64,000 bases of DNA from Bacteroidia bacterium (GCA_030427635.1 JAUIBA010000013.1:1-64000); one strand, 5' to 3'. Numbered from the stretch's first letter, positions 1 through 9,317 are shown. Made by a program: numbers and translations. The notes: generated from the sequence alone by a model not told the origin.

Positions 1-497
1 GTAATGGTAAGCGGCACACCATCCTTTCCCGCTGCATAGGCATTCCCTTTTGCAGGCCATGTCAGTATGGCTTCTGGGGTATTACCTGTATGGTGCATAA
101 TGTTGCTGAGATGTAGTGCTACATCGCTGCGCCGCACCTTCCATATCTTAGCCCATTGTTCCGATGTTGCATAATCCAGTGCGCCCGATGCATCCAATGG
201 GCCCGGCCAATAGTCATTCCCATTCTGTCGATAAGTCTGTGCTGATAAATGTAGCTGTCCGGCATTATCATACGCACTCATCCACAGGGCAGCGGCAAAG
301 CCTACATGCTTCTTTGAATCGGCAGGAAATTTACAATGAGCACGCTGTATGACCGGATTCCACCACATATCGCCATGCACCAGCACCGCGGCGTTGATAC
401 GATTGGCATCTATTGAGTCCATCACAGAAAACGCAAGCTGGGCATAGCTCATTGGCATACATAGCAAACAGGAAAGTGTAATCAGGATTTTCTTCAT
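1..497 (-). CDS. T9SS-exported surface protein, paralog 0 (3' end outside window)
   Basis: The ATG is at 497 and the reading frame stays open to base 1, so about 165 N-terminal residues are visible and the rest lies beyond the window. It starts with a Sec signal peptide ending near MSYAQ. The remainder is almost identical to the next two genes, including the conserved AQTYRQNGNDYWPGPLD stretch found in many Bacteroidota surface proteins of unknown function. Only 4 bases separate its start from the stop of the neighbouring upstream paralog at 502, so the array is probably one transcript with coupled translation. Function is unknown. By analogy with its neighbours it should end in a T9SS sorting domain, but that part is not visible. 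Confidence 0.85.
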   Translation of the reverse strand, partial: MKKILITLSCLLCMPMSYAQLAFSVMDSIDANRINAAVLVHGDMWWNPVIQRAHCKFPADSKKHVGFAAALWMSAYDNAGQLHLSAQTYRQNGNDYWPGPLDASGALDYATSEQWAKIWKVRRSDVALHLSNIMHHTGNTPEAILTWPAKGNAYAAGKDGVPLTI

Positions 498-501
498 AAG
501 G

Positions 502-2142
502 TTACTGTTTTATAAGACGACCACGATATATGTATTCCTCACCCGTAACTACTACCGTATAGTAGCCAGTAGGCCATGTACCTATATCAAGTGTTGTTGC
601 TAACTGGCCTGCCGGTTGCTGCAGCACACGCTGCCCTAATGCGTTATAAACCGAGAGTACAGAACCTGATACCGGAGTTACAGGCATTACTATACTTACA
701 AACTGCGTGGCTGGTACAGGGTGTACGGTAAGCCACTGTAACGGAGAGGAGACATCTCGCACAGATACCGCCTGCTGCCAGTGCTGCCATGCCGTATCCG
801 CTACTTGCCGCAAGCCATTAAAATTCTCTATTACCGGACAGCCTCCCGCACTACTATCTACAACCAATGCCATCACCAGACGCTCCTTTGCCCCAGCAGG
901 TAATGTAAAGTCGTTTGAGGCAAGTACATAACGACGGTCTCCTGGGTTATCACGATCACTGCATTCACTCCATATGCCTGATGGGTCATCTGTATAAACG
1001 TAATTCCGCGGAGTTCCACCTGCAGCCGTCCAGCGGGCTGAATCAGTATTATATGTCAGAGGCCTGCCATCCGGATACTTAGACCTTAAGTAGCAGTCAT
1101 AAGTCGTGTCTGTTATTGTGAGTAGGAGTATTGAAGGGTCATTACTAACATACATAAAGCTACCGGCCGGTATAATATTATCCGGACGGTCCCCGGGAAT
1201 ACGAATAAAAGTCAGCCCCCTTGCCGGCGGGTTACTTCCGTAACTATTATCAGGATGTCCTGCTACAACACCATCGTTATTTGTCCCGTTGTAAGTAACA
1301 GCCATCCTGTGTGCAGAGTCAAAACCGATAAAATCATCCAGATAATAACCTAAATCCACATCTTCCCATATTCCCATGCGCATATTTTCATAATCCTGTC
1401 CAGACTTATTTATGACCGTATAATCATGATAAACAACGTAATCTATCAGTGTATTGCGCTTATACGCATAAGCCAGTGCATGCACCTGTACCTTTAGTGG
1501 CTTACCAGAAGTCTCGTCATGCGAAGGACCGTTATCACTGAATACCCAAAACAGTATCTGCTCTCCCTTTATGTCAGGGTAATCACCTTTCAGTGGCTGG
1601 TAAGTGCCATCTCCGTTCACATCTATAAACGGGGCCATATCCTCCGTAATGGTAAGCGGCACACCATCCTTTCCCGCTGCATAGGCATTCCCTTTTGCAG
1701 GCCATGTGAGTACAGCTTCTGGGGTATTGCCTGTATGGTGCATAATGTTGCTGAGATGTAATGCTACATCACTGCGCCGCACCTTCCATATCTTAGCCCA
1801 TTGTTCCGATGTTGCATAATCCAGTGCGCCCGATGCATCCAATGGACCCGGCCAATAGTCATTCCCATTCTGCCGGTATGTTTGTGCTGATACATGTAAC
1901 TGTCCGGCATCATCATACGCACTCATCCATAGGGCAGCGGCAAAGCCTACATGCTTCTTTGAATCGGCAGGAAACTTACAATGAGCACGCAGTGTGACCG
2001 GATTCCACCACATATCACCATGCACCAGTACCGCGGCATTGATGCGATTGGCATCTATTGAGTCCATCACAGAAAACGCAAGCTGGGCATAGCTCATTGG
2101 CATACATAGCAAACAGGAAAGTGTAAACAGAAGTTTCTTCAT
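502..2142 (-). CDS. T9SS-exported surface protein, tandem paralog 1
   Basis: 546 residues. Residues 1-20 are a Sec signal peptide. Residues about 21-285 form a conserved region that includes a possible calcium-binding motif DVNGDGTYQP (about 174-183). Residues about 286-455 are the part that differs most from the other copies. Residues about 470-546 are a type A T9SS C-terminal sorting domain (LTVHPVPATQ, SVYNALGQRVLQQ, final IYRGRLIKQ). The protein is therefore expected to cross the outer membrane through the SprA translocon and stay on the surface or be released. No enzymatic motif is recognised. It sits in a head-to-tail array with 4-base gaps on both sides. Confidence 0.9.
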   Translation of the reverse strand: MKKLLFTLSCLLCMPMSYAQLAFSVMDSIDANRINAAVLVHGDMWWNPVTLRAHCKFPADSKKHVGFAAALWMSAYDDAGQLHVSAQTYRQNGNDYWPGPLDASGALDYATSEQWAKIWKVRRSDVALHLSNIMHHTGNTPEAVLTWPAKGNAYAAGKDGVPLTITEDMAPFIDVNGDGTYQPLKGDYPDIKGEQILFWVFSDNGPSHDETSGKPLKVQVHALAYAYKRNTLIDYVVYHDYTVINKSGQDYENMRMGIWEDVDLGYYLDDFIGFDSAHRMAVTYNGTNNDGVVAGHPDNSYGSNPPARGLTFIRIPGDRPDNIIPAGSFMYVSNDPSILLLTITDTTYDCYLRSKYPDGRPLTYNTDSARWTAAGGTPRNYVYTDDPSGIWSECSDRDNPGDRRYVLASNDFTLPAGAKERLVMALVVDSSAGGCPVIENFNGLRQVADTAWQHWQQAVSVRDVSSPLQWLTVHPVPATQFVSIVMPVTPVSGSVLSVYNALGQRVLQQPAGQLATTLDIGTWPTGYYTVVVTGEEYIYRGRLIKQ

Positions 2143-2146
2143 AGGA

Positions 2147-3721
2147 TTACTGTTTTATAAGACGACCACGATATATGTATTCCTCACCCGTAACTACTAC
2201 CGTATAGTAGCCAGTAGGCCATGTACCTATATCAAGTGTTATTGCGGCCCGGCCAGCCGGTTGCTGCAGCACACGCTGCGCTAATGCATTATAAACTGAG
2301 AGTACAGAACCTGATACCGGAGTTACCGGCATTACTATACTTACAGACTGCGTGGCCGGTACCGGGTGTACAGTAAGCCACCTAAGCGGAGAGGAAACGT
2401 CACGAACAGATACCGCCTGCTGCCAGTGCTGCCATGCAGTATCAGCTACTTCCCGCAGGCCACTTATATCAGTGATAACAGGACAGCCTCCCGCCTGGCT
2501 GTCTACAACCATAGCTACCACCATACGCTCCCGGTTACCTGCACTAAGATTAAAATCCGATGATGTGAGCACAAACCTACGGTCTCCCAGGTTATTACCC
2601 GAAGTACACTCCGCAAGTACTGATGCGCCCAATATGATCTTTGTTCCATTTCGCATGCGTCCACGCAGATAATGATTGTATTCTGTATCTACTACAGGAT
2701 TACCAATAATAGAAGGGTCATTGTTGAACCAGGTAAAACTACCTGCCGGAACATAATTACCGGCAGCATCGCCCGGCAGCCGTACCCATGTAAGACCTAC
2801 TGCCGGCGGGGTAGAACCGTAAGAGTTAACAGGATGCCCGGCAAAGCCGCCATCATCATTTGTCCCGTTGTAAGTAACAGCCATCCTGTGTGCAGAATCA
2901 AAACCGATAAAATCATCCAGATAATAACCTAAATCCACATCTTCCCATATTCCCATGCGCATGTTTTCATAATCCTGTCCAGACTTATTTATGACCGTAT
3001 AATCATGATAAACAACGTAATCTATCAGTGTATTGCGCTTATAAGCATAGGCCAATGCATGCACCTGCACCTTCAGTGGCTTACCTGAAGTCTCGTCATG
3101 CGAAGGACCATTATCACTAAATACCCAAAACAATGTCTGCTCTCCCTTTATGTCAGGGTAATCACCTTTCAGTGGCTGGTAGGTGCCATCTCCGTTCACA
3201 TCTACAAACGGGGCCATATCCTCCGTAATGGTAAGCGGCACACCATCTTTTCCCGCTGCATAGGCATTCCCTTTTGCAGGCCATGTGAGTATGGCTTCAG
3301 GGGTATTACCTGTATGGTGCATAATGTTGCTGAGATGTAATGCTACATCGCTGCGCCGCACCTTCCATATCTTAGCCCATTGCTCCGATGTTGCATAATC
3401 CAGTGCTCCTGATGCATCCAGTGGCCCAGGCCAATAGTCATTCCCATTCTGCCGGTAAGTCTGTGCTGATACATGCAGCTGTCCTGCATCATCATAGGCA
3501 CTCATCCACAGGGCAGCGGCAAAGCCTACATGCTTCTTTGAGTCGGCAGGAAACTTACAATGAGCACGCAGTGTGACCGGATTCCACCACATATCACCAT
3601 GCACCAGTACCGCGGCATTGATGCGATTGGCATCTATTGAGTCCATCACAGAAAACGCATGCTGGGCATAGCTCATTGGCATACATAGCAAACAGGAAAG
3701 TGTAATCAGGATTTTCTTCAT
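2147..3721 (-). CDS. T9SS-exported surface protein, tandem paralog 2
   Basis: 524 residues, with the same plan as paralog 1: signal peptide (1-20), near-identical region to about residue 285, variable segment of about 145 residues, and near-identical sorting domain. It is 22 residues shorter than paralog 1. The difference lies in the variable segment, where the stretch around paralog 1 residues 362-392 is missing. The first 285 residues differ from paralog 1 at only a handful of positions, and the last 95 bases are identical in all three complete copies. This suggests recent duplication or continuing gene conversion. Cellular role unknown. Confidence 0.9.
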   Translation of the reverse strand: MKKILITLSCLLCMPMSYAQHAFSVMDSIDANRINAAVLVHGDMWWNPVTLRAHCKFPADSKKHVGFAAALWMSAYDDAGQLHVSAQTYRQNGNDYWPGPLDASGALDYATSEQWAKIWKVRRSDVALHLSNIMHHTGNTPEAILTWPAKGNAYAAGKDGVPLTITEDMAPFVDVNGDGTYQPLKGDYPDIKGEQTLFWVFSDNGPSHDETSGKPLKVQVHALAYAYKRNTLIDYVVYHDYTVINKSGQDYENMRMGIWEDVDLGYYLDDFIGFDSAHRMAVTYNGTNDDGGFAGHPVNSYGSTPPAVGLTWVRLPGDAAGNYVPAGSFTWFNNDPSIIGNPVVDTEYNHYLRGRMRNGTKIILGASVLAECTSGNNLGDRRFVLTSSDFNLSAGNRERMVVAMVVDSQAGGCPVITDISGLREVADTAWQHWQQAVSVRDVSSPLRWLTVHPVPATQSVSIVMPVTPVSGSVLSVYNALAQRVLQQPAGRAAITLDIGTWPTGYYTVVVTGEEYIYRGRLIKQ

Positions 3722-3725
3722 AGGG

Positions 3726-5369
3726 TTACTGTTTTATAAGACGACCACGATATATGTATTCCTCACCCGTAACTACTACCGTATAGTAGCCAGTAGGCCA
3801 TGTACCTATATCAAGTGTTGTTGCTGACCGGCCAGCCGGTTGCTGCAGCACACGCTGCCCTAATGCATTATAAACCGAGAGTACAGAACCTGATACCGGA
3901 ATTACAGGCATTACTATACTTACAGACTGCGTGGCCGGTACCGGGTGTACGGTAAGCCACTGTAACGGAGGGGAGACATCACGCACAGATACCGCCTGAC
4001 GGTAAATATTCCAGGCAGTATCGGCCAACGTACGCATCCTTTCAAAGCTGGTTATAGCCGGACACGAACCAAAGAGTGTATCCGCAACCACAGCAATTAC
4101 AAGCCGCTCTGTAGCTCCTATATTAAGTGTAAAGTCTCCGGAGGACAAAACATACATCCGGTCTCCCGAATTCAAGCCAAGACGACACTCATTCCATCCA
4201 CCCACAACAGAAGGGTCATCAGGATATACATAATTTCTTTCTTCTCCACTTATAAGCATGTAAGGTGTATCTGCATTATAACGCAGATGCATGCCATTAC
4301 GAAAACGGGAATGCATATAGTTATTATACTCCTGTGTGCCTGCCGGGAGCCCGAAAACAGAGGGGTCATTACGAACAGGCATAAAGCTACCCGCAGGAAT
4401 ATAATTGCCGTTTCTATCACCCGGACAACGGACCATTGTAATGCCTAGTGCTGCATTGACGAGTTTATAACTATTTGTAGGAGTACCGGCAGTACCGCCA
4501 TCCGGATTATAATCCTTATAGTTTATCCCTAAACGCCATGAGGAATCGAACCCGATATATTCAATACCGGGATAAGAAATAGTAGCATCGTTCCATAACG
4601 CAACGCGCATGTCATGATAGTTTGCGGACGACTTGTTAACAAAGCTGTAATCGATATAAATGATATCATCAACCAGCGTGTTACGCTTGAAGGCATAAGC
4701 CATGGCATGTACTTCAATACCTAACGACTCTCCGTTACTTTGATTATGAGCAGGACCATTATCACTGAATACCCAGAATAAGGTTTGTTCTCCCTTAATA
4801 TCAGGGTAATCACCTTTTAGTGGCTGGTAGGTGCCGTCTCCGTTCACATCTACAAACGGGGCCATATCCTCTGTAATGGTAAGCGGCACACCATCCTTTC
4901 CCGCTGCATAGGCATTCCCTTTTGCAGGCCATGTGAGTATGGCTTCTGGGGTATTACCTGTATGGTGCATAATGTTGCTGAGATGCACTGCTACATCACT
5001 GCGCCGCACCTTCCATATCTTAGCCCATTGCTCAGATGTTGCATAATCCAGCGCTCCGGATGCATCCAATGGACCCGGCCAATAGTCATTACCATTCTGC
5101 CGGTATGTCTGTGCTGATACATGCAGCTGTCCGGCATCATCATACGCACTCATCCACAAGGCAGCAGCACCCTCAGGTTTCTCTGTGTAATAAGCAGGAT
5201 TAGTCCACCCGGTACTATTATGTACAGGATCCCGGAACATATCGCCATGCACCAGTATCGCAGCATTGATATTATTGCCGTCAATAGAATCCATCACAGA
5301 AAACGGGAGCTGGGCCATGGCGCTTTTCATCAGTAATAGTAAGGGTAAAAAAAGAGTATATTTTTTCAT
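3726..5369 (-). CDS. T9SS-exported surface protein, tandem paralog 3 (mosaic, first gene of array)
   Basis: 547 residues. This is the promoter-proximal and most divergent copy. Its signal peptide (1-20) and residues about 45-66 differ from the other copies. Residues about 69-206 are then nearly identical to them, residues about 207-455 diverge strongly, and the sorting domain (about 470-547) is again nearly identical. Identical and divergent blocks alternating within one gene suggest gene conversion between copies. A 16-bp perfect palindrome lies directly upstream of the ATG. The gene is divergent from mnmA across a 167-bp intergenic region. Function unknown; T9SS export is inferred from the C-terminal domain. 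Confidence 0.9.
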   Translation of the reverse strand: MKKYTLFLPLLLLMKSAMAQLPFSVMDSIDGNNINAAILVHGDMFRDPVHNSTGWTNPAYYTEKPEGAAALWMSAYDDAGQLHVSAQTYRQNGNDYWPGPLDASGALDYATSEQWAKIWKVRRSDVAVHLSNIMHHTGNTPEAILTWPAKGNAYAAGKDGVPLTITEDMAPFVDVNGDGTYQPLKGDYPDIKGEQTLFWVFSDNGPAHNQSNGESLGIEVHAMAYAFKRNTLVDDIIYIDYSFVNKSSANYHDMRVALWNDATISYPGIEYIGFDSSWRLGINYKDYNPDGGTAGTPTNSYKLVNAALGITMVRCPGDRNGNYIPAGSFMPVRNDPSVFGLPAGTQEYNNYMHSRFRNGMHLRYNADTPYMLISGEERNYVYPDDPSVVGGWNECRLGLNSGDRMYVLSSGDFTLNIGATERLVIAVVADTLFGSCPAITSFERMRTLADTAWNIYRQAVSVRDVSPPLQWLTVHPVPATQSVSIVMPVIPVSGSVLSVYNALGQRVLQQPAGRSATTLDIGTWPTGYYTVVVTGEEYIYRGRLIKQ

Positions 5370-5371
5370 AC

Positions 5372-5387
5372 GGTATAAGCTTATACC
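5372..5387. promoter_or_regulatory. 16-bp perfect palindrome in the leader of the surface-protein array
   Basis: GGTATAAGCTTATACC is a perfect inverted repeat lying 2 bases upstream of the ATG of the first array gene. It could be an operator or an RNA hairpin that affects translation of the array. No regulator is assigned, and the role is inference. Confidence 0.35.
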
Positions 5388-5521
5388 CTATAAGACGAAA
5401 AAACAGGGTGATAGCCTGGGTGATTTTTTAATTATTTTTTAACGATAGCTGATTATTTAGCTGATAATCGGCGGCTATAGCCTGATAGAAGGGATAACGC
5501 CTGTGTTGCACCCGATATATG

Positions 5522-5529
5522 TACCTTTG
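5522..5529 (+). promoter_or_regulatory. Predicted -7 promoter element of mnmA
   Basis: TACCTTTG matches the Bacteroidota -7 consensus TAnnTTTG and ends 7 bases before the chosen mnmA ATG at 5537, so any leader would be very short. The nearest TTG (5506-5508) is only 13 bases upstream, less than the usual 17-23, so the -33 element is not convincing. Confidence 0.5.
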
Positions 5530-5536
5530 CAGCCAC

Positions 5537-6634
5537 ATGAGTAAGAAAGGTAAAGTACTGGTGGCAATGAGCGGTGGTATAGACAGCACCGTAAGTGCAC
5601 TTATACTCCACAATCAGGGATATGAGGTAGTAGGCGTAACCATGAAAACATGGGACTATGCATCGGCAGGTGGCAGCAGAAAAGAGACCGGATGCTGCAA
5701 TCTGGATTCTTTTAATGATGCGCGCGCTGCAGCTGTTGAGCACGGATTTCCACATTATGTACTGGATATCAGAGAAGAGTTTGGCAGCCATGTAGTAGAG
5801 AATTTTGTAGAAGAATATATGGCAGGGCGCACACCTAACCCCTGTGTGCTATGCAATACACATATAAAATGGGCAGCCCTCCTGAAGCGCGCCAATGCAC
5901 TAGACTGTGACTACATTGCTACAGGCCACTATGTAAAGGTGCGGGAGGAAAACGGCCGCCATGTACTATCCAAAGCACGCGACCTGACCAAAGACCAGAG
6001 TTATGTGCTGTGGGGACTGGGTCAGGACTGCCTGTCTCGCAGCATATACCCGCTGGGCGATATGCTGAAGACCGAGGTGCGCCAGCTGGCCCACGATATG
6101 GGTTATACCGAATTATCTAAAAAGGCCGAGAGCTACGAAATATGCTTTGTGCCGGACAATGATTACCGTGGTTTTCTGAAGCGGAATGTAGACGGACTGG
6201 AAGACCGGGTAAGCGGCGGCAACTTCGTACTGGCCGACGGGAAAGTAGTAGGTAAGCACAGTGGCTATCCTTTTTACACTATAGGGCAGCGCAAGGGACT
6301 GGAAGTGGCGCTGGGCAGGCCCATGTTTGTCACCAACATCATACCGGAAACAAATACCGTGGTACTGGGCGAGCTACATGAACTGCAGCGTGCCGAAATG
6401 AAGGTACACGGCCTGAACATGGTGAAGTATGACCGTATACAACCGGGTATGGAGGCCATCACCAAAATACGCTACAGAGACCCCGGCACAGAAAGCACTC
6501 TGGAACCTACAGGACCAGACAGCGTACATGTGAGCTTTCACCATGCAGTAAACAGCATAGCACCGGGCCAGTCGGCAGTATTCTACGAAGGTGATGATGT
6601 GGTAGCCGGTGGTATTATCAGCAGAGGTATGTAA
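5537..6634 (+). CDS. mnmA: tRNA-specific 2-thiouridylase MnmA
   Basis: 365 residues from the ATG at 5537. An ATG 18 bases upstream is in frame but falls on the promoter element, so the shorter start is preferred. MnmA adds sulfur to U34 of Lys, Glu and Gln tRNAs in the cytoplasm, using ATP and a sulfur relay. The PP-loop SGGIDS is at about residues 12-17. The two family cysteines lie in PNPCVLCN (about residue 103) and in YEICFVPD. The length is normal for the family. It is a single plus-strand gene, divergent from the surface-protein array, followed by a strong hairpin shared with the convergent peptidase gene. Confidence 0.96.
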   Translation: MSKKGKVLVAMSGGIDSTVSALILHNQGYEVVGVTMKTWDYASAGGSRKETGCCNLDSFNDARAAAVEHGFPHYVLDIREEFGSHVVENFVEEYMAGRTPNPCVLCNTHIKWAALLKRANALDCDYIATGHYVKVREENGRHVLSKARDLTKDQSYVLWGLGQDCLSRSIYPLGDMLKTEVRQLAHDMGYTELSKKAESYEICFVPDNDYRGFLKRNVDGLEDRVSGGNFVLADGKVVGKHSGYPFYTIGQRKGLEVALGRPMFVTNIIPETNTVVLGELHELQRAEMKVHGLNMVKYDRIQPGMEAITKIRYRDPGTESTLEPTGPDSVHVSFHHAVNSIAPGQSAVFYEGDDVVAGGIISRGM

Positions 6635-6676
6635 TACCCTCCCAGGACAATGATTTCCTGATACTATATCTTCAAC

Positions 6677-6720
6677 TTAATCAGAAAGGGTGCCCCATAT
6701 GAGGCACCCTTTCTGATTAA
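6677..6720. terminator. Bidirectional terminator between mnmA and the dipeptidyl peptidase gene
   Basis: Perfect 18-bp stem TTAATCAGAAAGGGTGCC with its complement and an 8-base loop (6695-6702). It lies between two convergent genes 102 bases apart. There is no long T tract, but the A/T-rich stem base could serve on either strand. Confidence 0.8.
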
Positions 6721-6736
6721 AGACAGTATCTATGCT

Positions 6737-8917
6737 TTACAGCTTCTCCAGAATGAACTTTGTCATCTTGCTATAAAGGTGCAGGCTGGTATTACCACCA
6801 GATATACCATGTGCCTTATCAGGATAGTACATACTCTCAAATGGCTTATTGGCGTTTACCAGCGCAGTAGTAAGCATTGCTGAGTTCTGGAAATGCACAT
6901 TATCATCGGCAGTGCCATGTACCAGCAGGAAGTTGCCCTTCAGATTAGCAGCCATTTTCTCAGGTGCATTATTATCATAGCCGGTAGGATTTTCCTGTGG
7001 TGTACGCATATAACGCTCAGTATAGATGTTGTCGTAGTAACGCCAGTTAGTAACCGGAGCTACCGATATAGCCGTTTTAAACACATCGTTACCCTTAAGG
7101 ATACAGGTAGCACTCATAAATCCACCATAGCTCCAGCCCCATATGCCTATCCTGCCGGCATCTACATATGGCAGCTTTGCAATGCGTTTTGCAACTGCTA
7201 TCTGGTCATCGCTCTCATAACGGCCCAACTGTCTGTACGTTTTTTTGCGGAATGCCTCACCACGGAAGCCGGTACCGGTACCATCAGTACATACTATGAT
7301 ATACCCCTTCTGTGCCAGCATCTGATGCCAGAAATAGTTGCTGAGCGGGAAACGGTCTGCTACCTGCTGTGAGCCCGGGCCACTGTACTGGAACATAAGT
7401 ACCGGATACTTCTTGCTCTTATCAAAGTCAGGCGGTGTTATCATCCACGCATTCAGCTCCTGCTGCACACCTTTTATCTTCAGTGTACGTAGCTCACCCA
7501 GATCGAATTCTGACATTGTTGCTGCCAGTTCATGATTATCTTCCAGGGTGCGCACTATCTCGCCTCTGCTGTTACGCAGATAATATACCGGTACTTTGTT
7601 CAATGCCGAATATCGGTCCAGGAAAAAGCGGTTCCCCTCACATGGGGCAATGGAATGGGTACCAGACTCAGGCGTCAGACATTTTTTCTCATTACCTGAA
7701 AAGTCAGTAACATACAGCTGGCGCTGAAGTGGCGAACGCAATGCTGCAGTATAATATACCAGTCCACGTTTTGTATCTACTGCGGTAAGACCTTCCACAT
7801 CATAGTTGCCCTTAGTAATATCAGTAAGCTGCTTGCTGCTCCAGTCCCAGTGATAAAGGTGTTTGTAACCATTACGCTCACTTCCTACTATCATTGAGTG
7901 TCCATCATTCAGGAAGCGGATATCGTCATCTATTTCTATGTATGCCTTGTTGGTTTCCTGGTAGATGTATGAACATTTCCCGTTAGCCGGATTGGCAAGA
8001 AGCATATCCAGCTTATTCTGATGACGGTTGAGCCTGTATATGCAGAGTTTATCATCATCTCCTGCCCATTTTATGCGGGGCAGATATATATCCGTTTCCT
8101 TACCGGTATTGGCTACTACCGTGCTGCTATTCTTCAGGTCGTGAATTTTTATCTGCACTATAGAGTTCCGCTCACCAGCTTTGGGATACTTGTAGGTGTA
8201 CTGCTCAGGATACAGTCCATTATATTTAGGCATGGTGTACTCCGGTACCAGCGTCTCATCAAAACGGTAGAATGCCAGATAACGGCTGTCTTCTGACCAT
8301 TCAAAAGCACGGGTAAAAGAAAACTCCTCCTCATATACCCAGTCACAATTTCCATTGATAATGCGGTTCTTTACACCGTCAGATGTAACAGAGACCACCA
8401 TATCTTTTTCCAGGTCTTTGTAATAGAGATTATTGTTCTTTACAAATGCTACCTTGTTACCATCGGGCGAGAATGTGGCATGCAACACCTTGTCATAATC
8501 CAGCAGCTTTACAGCGCCTGACTCTATATCATAAACATATACACGCTGCATACGTGAGTGCCGGTAAATGCTTTCGCCTTCTGTAAACAAAAGCATCTGA
8601 TGCTCATCACTGCTGAGTGTATAGTGCTCAACACTGAGCTCTGTGCCACTGAATTTATCAATACTGTTATCAAACAGCTTACGTACCTGATTGCCACTTG
8701 CAAGATCGTACTGATAAATGCACATCTTCTTGCCTTCCCACTTCATAGCAGTGTAATGACGGCCATCTTTCATGGCATTAAAACCCGGCACTCCCTTCAT
8801 GCGGAAGGTTCCTTTTTTGAAGATGTCTTCAAGCGTTATCTGCCTGTGACCCTGCTGTGCCATGGCTACCGGAGGTGCCAATGTTACTGCCGCAAGCAAT
8901 AATGTGGTCAATTTCAT
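6737..8917 (-). CDS. Dipeptidyl peptidase IV (S9 family serine peptidase), exported
   Basis: 726 residues. Residues 1-20 are a signal peptide, so the enzyme acts in the periplasm or at the cell surface. Residues about 100-480 form the DPP IV beta-propeller, including the double-glutamate motif DWVYEEEF that binds the peptide N-terminus and marks DPP IV rather than prolyl oligopeptidase. The C-terminal alpha/beta-hydrolase domain carries the nucleophile in GWSYGGFM (Ser about 596), the Asp in HGTADDNVHF (about 671) and the His in DKAHGIS (about 703). It releases X-Pro or X-Ala dipeptides, probably for peptide nutrition. It is a single gene converging on mnmA, with clpS 97 bases upstream. Confidence 0.94.
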   Translation of the reverse strand: MKLTTLLLAAVTLAPPVAMAQQGHRQITLEDIFKKGTFRMKGVPGFNAMKDGRHYTAMKWEGKKMCIYQYDLASGNQVRKLFDNSIDKFSGTELSVEHYTLSSDEHQMLLFTEGESIYRHSRMQRVYVYDIESGAVKLLDYDKVLHATFSPDGNKVAFVKNNNLYYKDLEKDMVVSVTSDGVKNRIINGNCDWVYEEEFSFTRAFEWSEDSRYLAFYRFDETLVPEYTMPKYNGLYPEQYTYKYPKAGERNSIVQIKIHDLKNSSTVVANTGKETDIYLPRIKWAGDDDKLCIYRLNRHQNKLDMLLANPANGKCSYIYQETNKAYIEIDDDIRFLNDGHSMIVGSERNGYKHLYHWDWSSKQLTDITKGNYDVEGLTAVDTKRGLVYYTAALRSPLQRQLYVTDFSGNEKKCLTPESGTHSIAPCEGNRFFLDRYSALNKVPVYYLRNSRGEIVRTLEDNHELAATMSEFDLGELRTLKIKGVQQELNAWMITPPDFDKSKKYPVLMFQYSGPGSQQVADRFPLSNYFWHQMLAQKGYIIVCTDGTGTGFRGEAFRKKTYRQLGRYESDDQIAVAKRIAKLPYVDAGRIGIWGWSYGGFMSATCILKGNDVFKTAISVAPVTNWRYYDNIYTERYMRTPQENPTGYDNNAPEKMAANLKGNFLLVHGTADDNVHFQNSAMLTTALVNANKPFESMYYPDKAHGISGGNTSLHLYSKMTKFILEKL

Positions 8918-9013
8918 ACTGTATCTCTTTTGAGTAAAAATACAGTGTCGTCACCACAAATGCACTATACCCCGCCATATAGCAGGGGTTATATAAGGGG
9001 TTAAAAAGGGAAA

Positions 9014-9313
9014 TCAGTAATCGATTGTGGCCTGTATACCACGGTCTATTAGTGCCTCGGCCTGTGGACGCAGCACCTCAAATGAGCCCTTACGTACACT
9101 GCATTTGCCTTTGTGATGAATGATAAGCGCGCACTGCTCAGCCTGAATAGGTTCGTGACTACATACCTCTACAAGCGACTGAATAACCCAATCGAACGTA
9201 TTCACATCATCATTCCATACTATGAGATTATGAAACTCTTCTTCCAGTACAGCTAATTCTTCCTGCGATTCGGTCTGCCAACGGGTAGCAGCATTAAACC
9301 TACCAGTATTCAT
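9014..9313 (-). CDS. clpS: ClpS, adaptor of the Clp protease
   Basis: 99 residues, normal for ClpS. The conserved core LIVWNDDVNTFDWVIQSL contains the Asp and Asn/Asp residues that line the N-degron pocket, and the later segment with HHKGKC matches the family. ClpS delivers proteins with destabilising N-terminal residues to ClpA/ClpC for degradation in the cytoplasm. The ATG at 9313 is separated from a predicted -7 promoter element by only 4 bases, so the mRNA may have no leader. It is transcribed alone. Confidence 0.93.
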   Translation of the reverse strand: MNTGRFNAATRWQTESQEELAVLEEEFHNLIVWNDDVNTFDWVIQSLVEVCSHEPIQAEQCALIIHHKGKCSVRKGSFEVLRPQAEALIDRGIQATIDY

Positions 9314-9317
9314 ATTG

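Noticed and set aside
164-3576. Plus-strand ORFs inside the surface-protein array
   Set aside because: They are shadows of the minus-strand coding frame and recur because the paralogs are near identical; they carry no family features.
5401-5500. Short direct repeats (AGCTGAT twice, GATAGCCTG-like) in the intergenic region between the array and mnmA
   Set aside because: Too short and A/T-rich to separate from chance; no mobile element borders seen.
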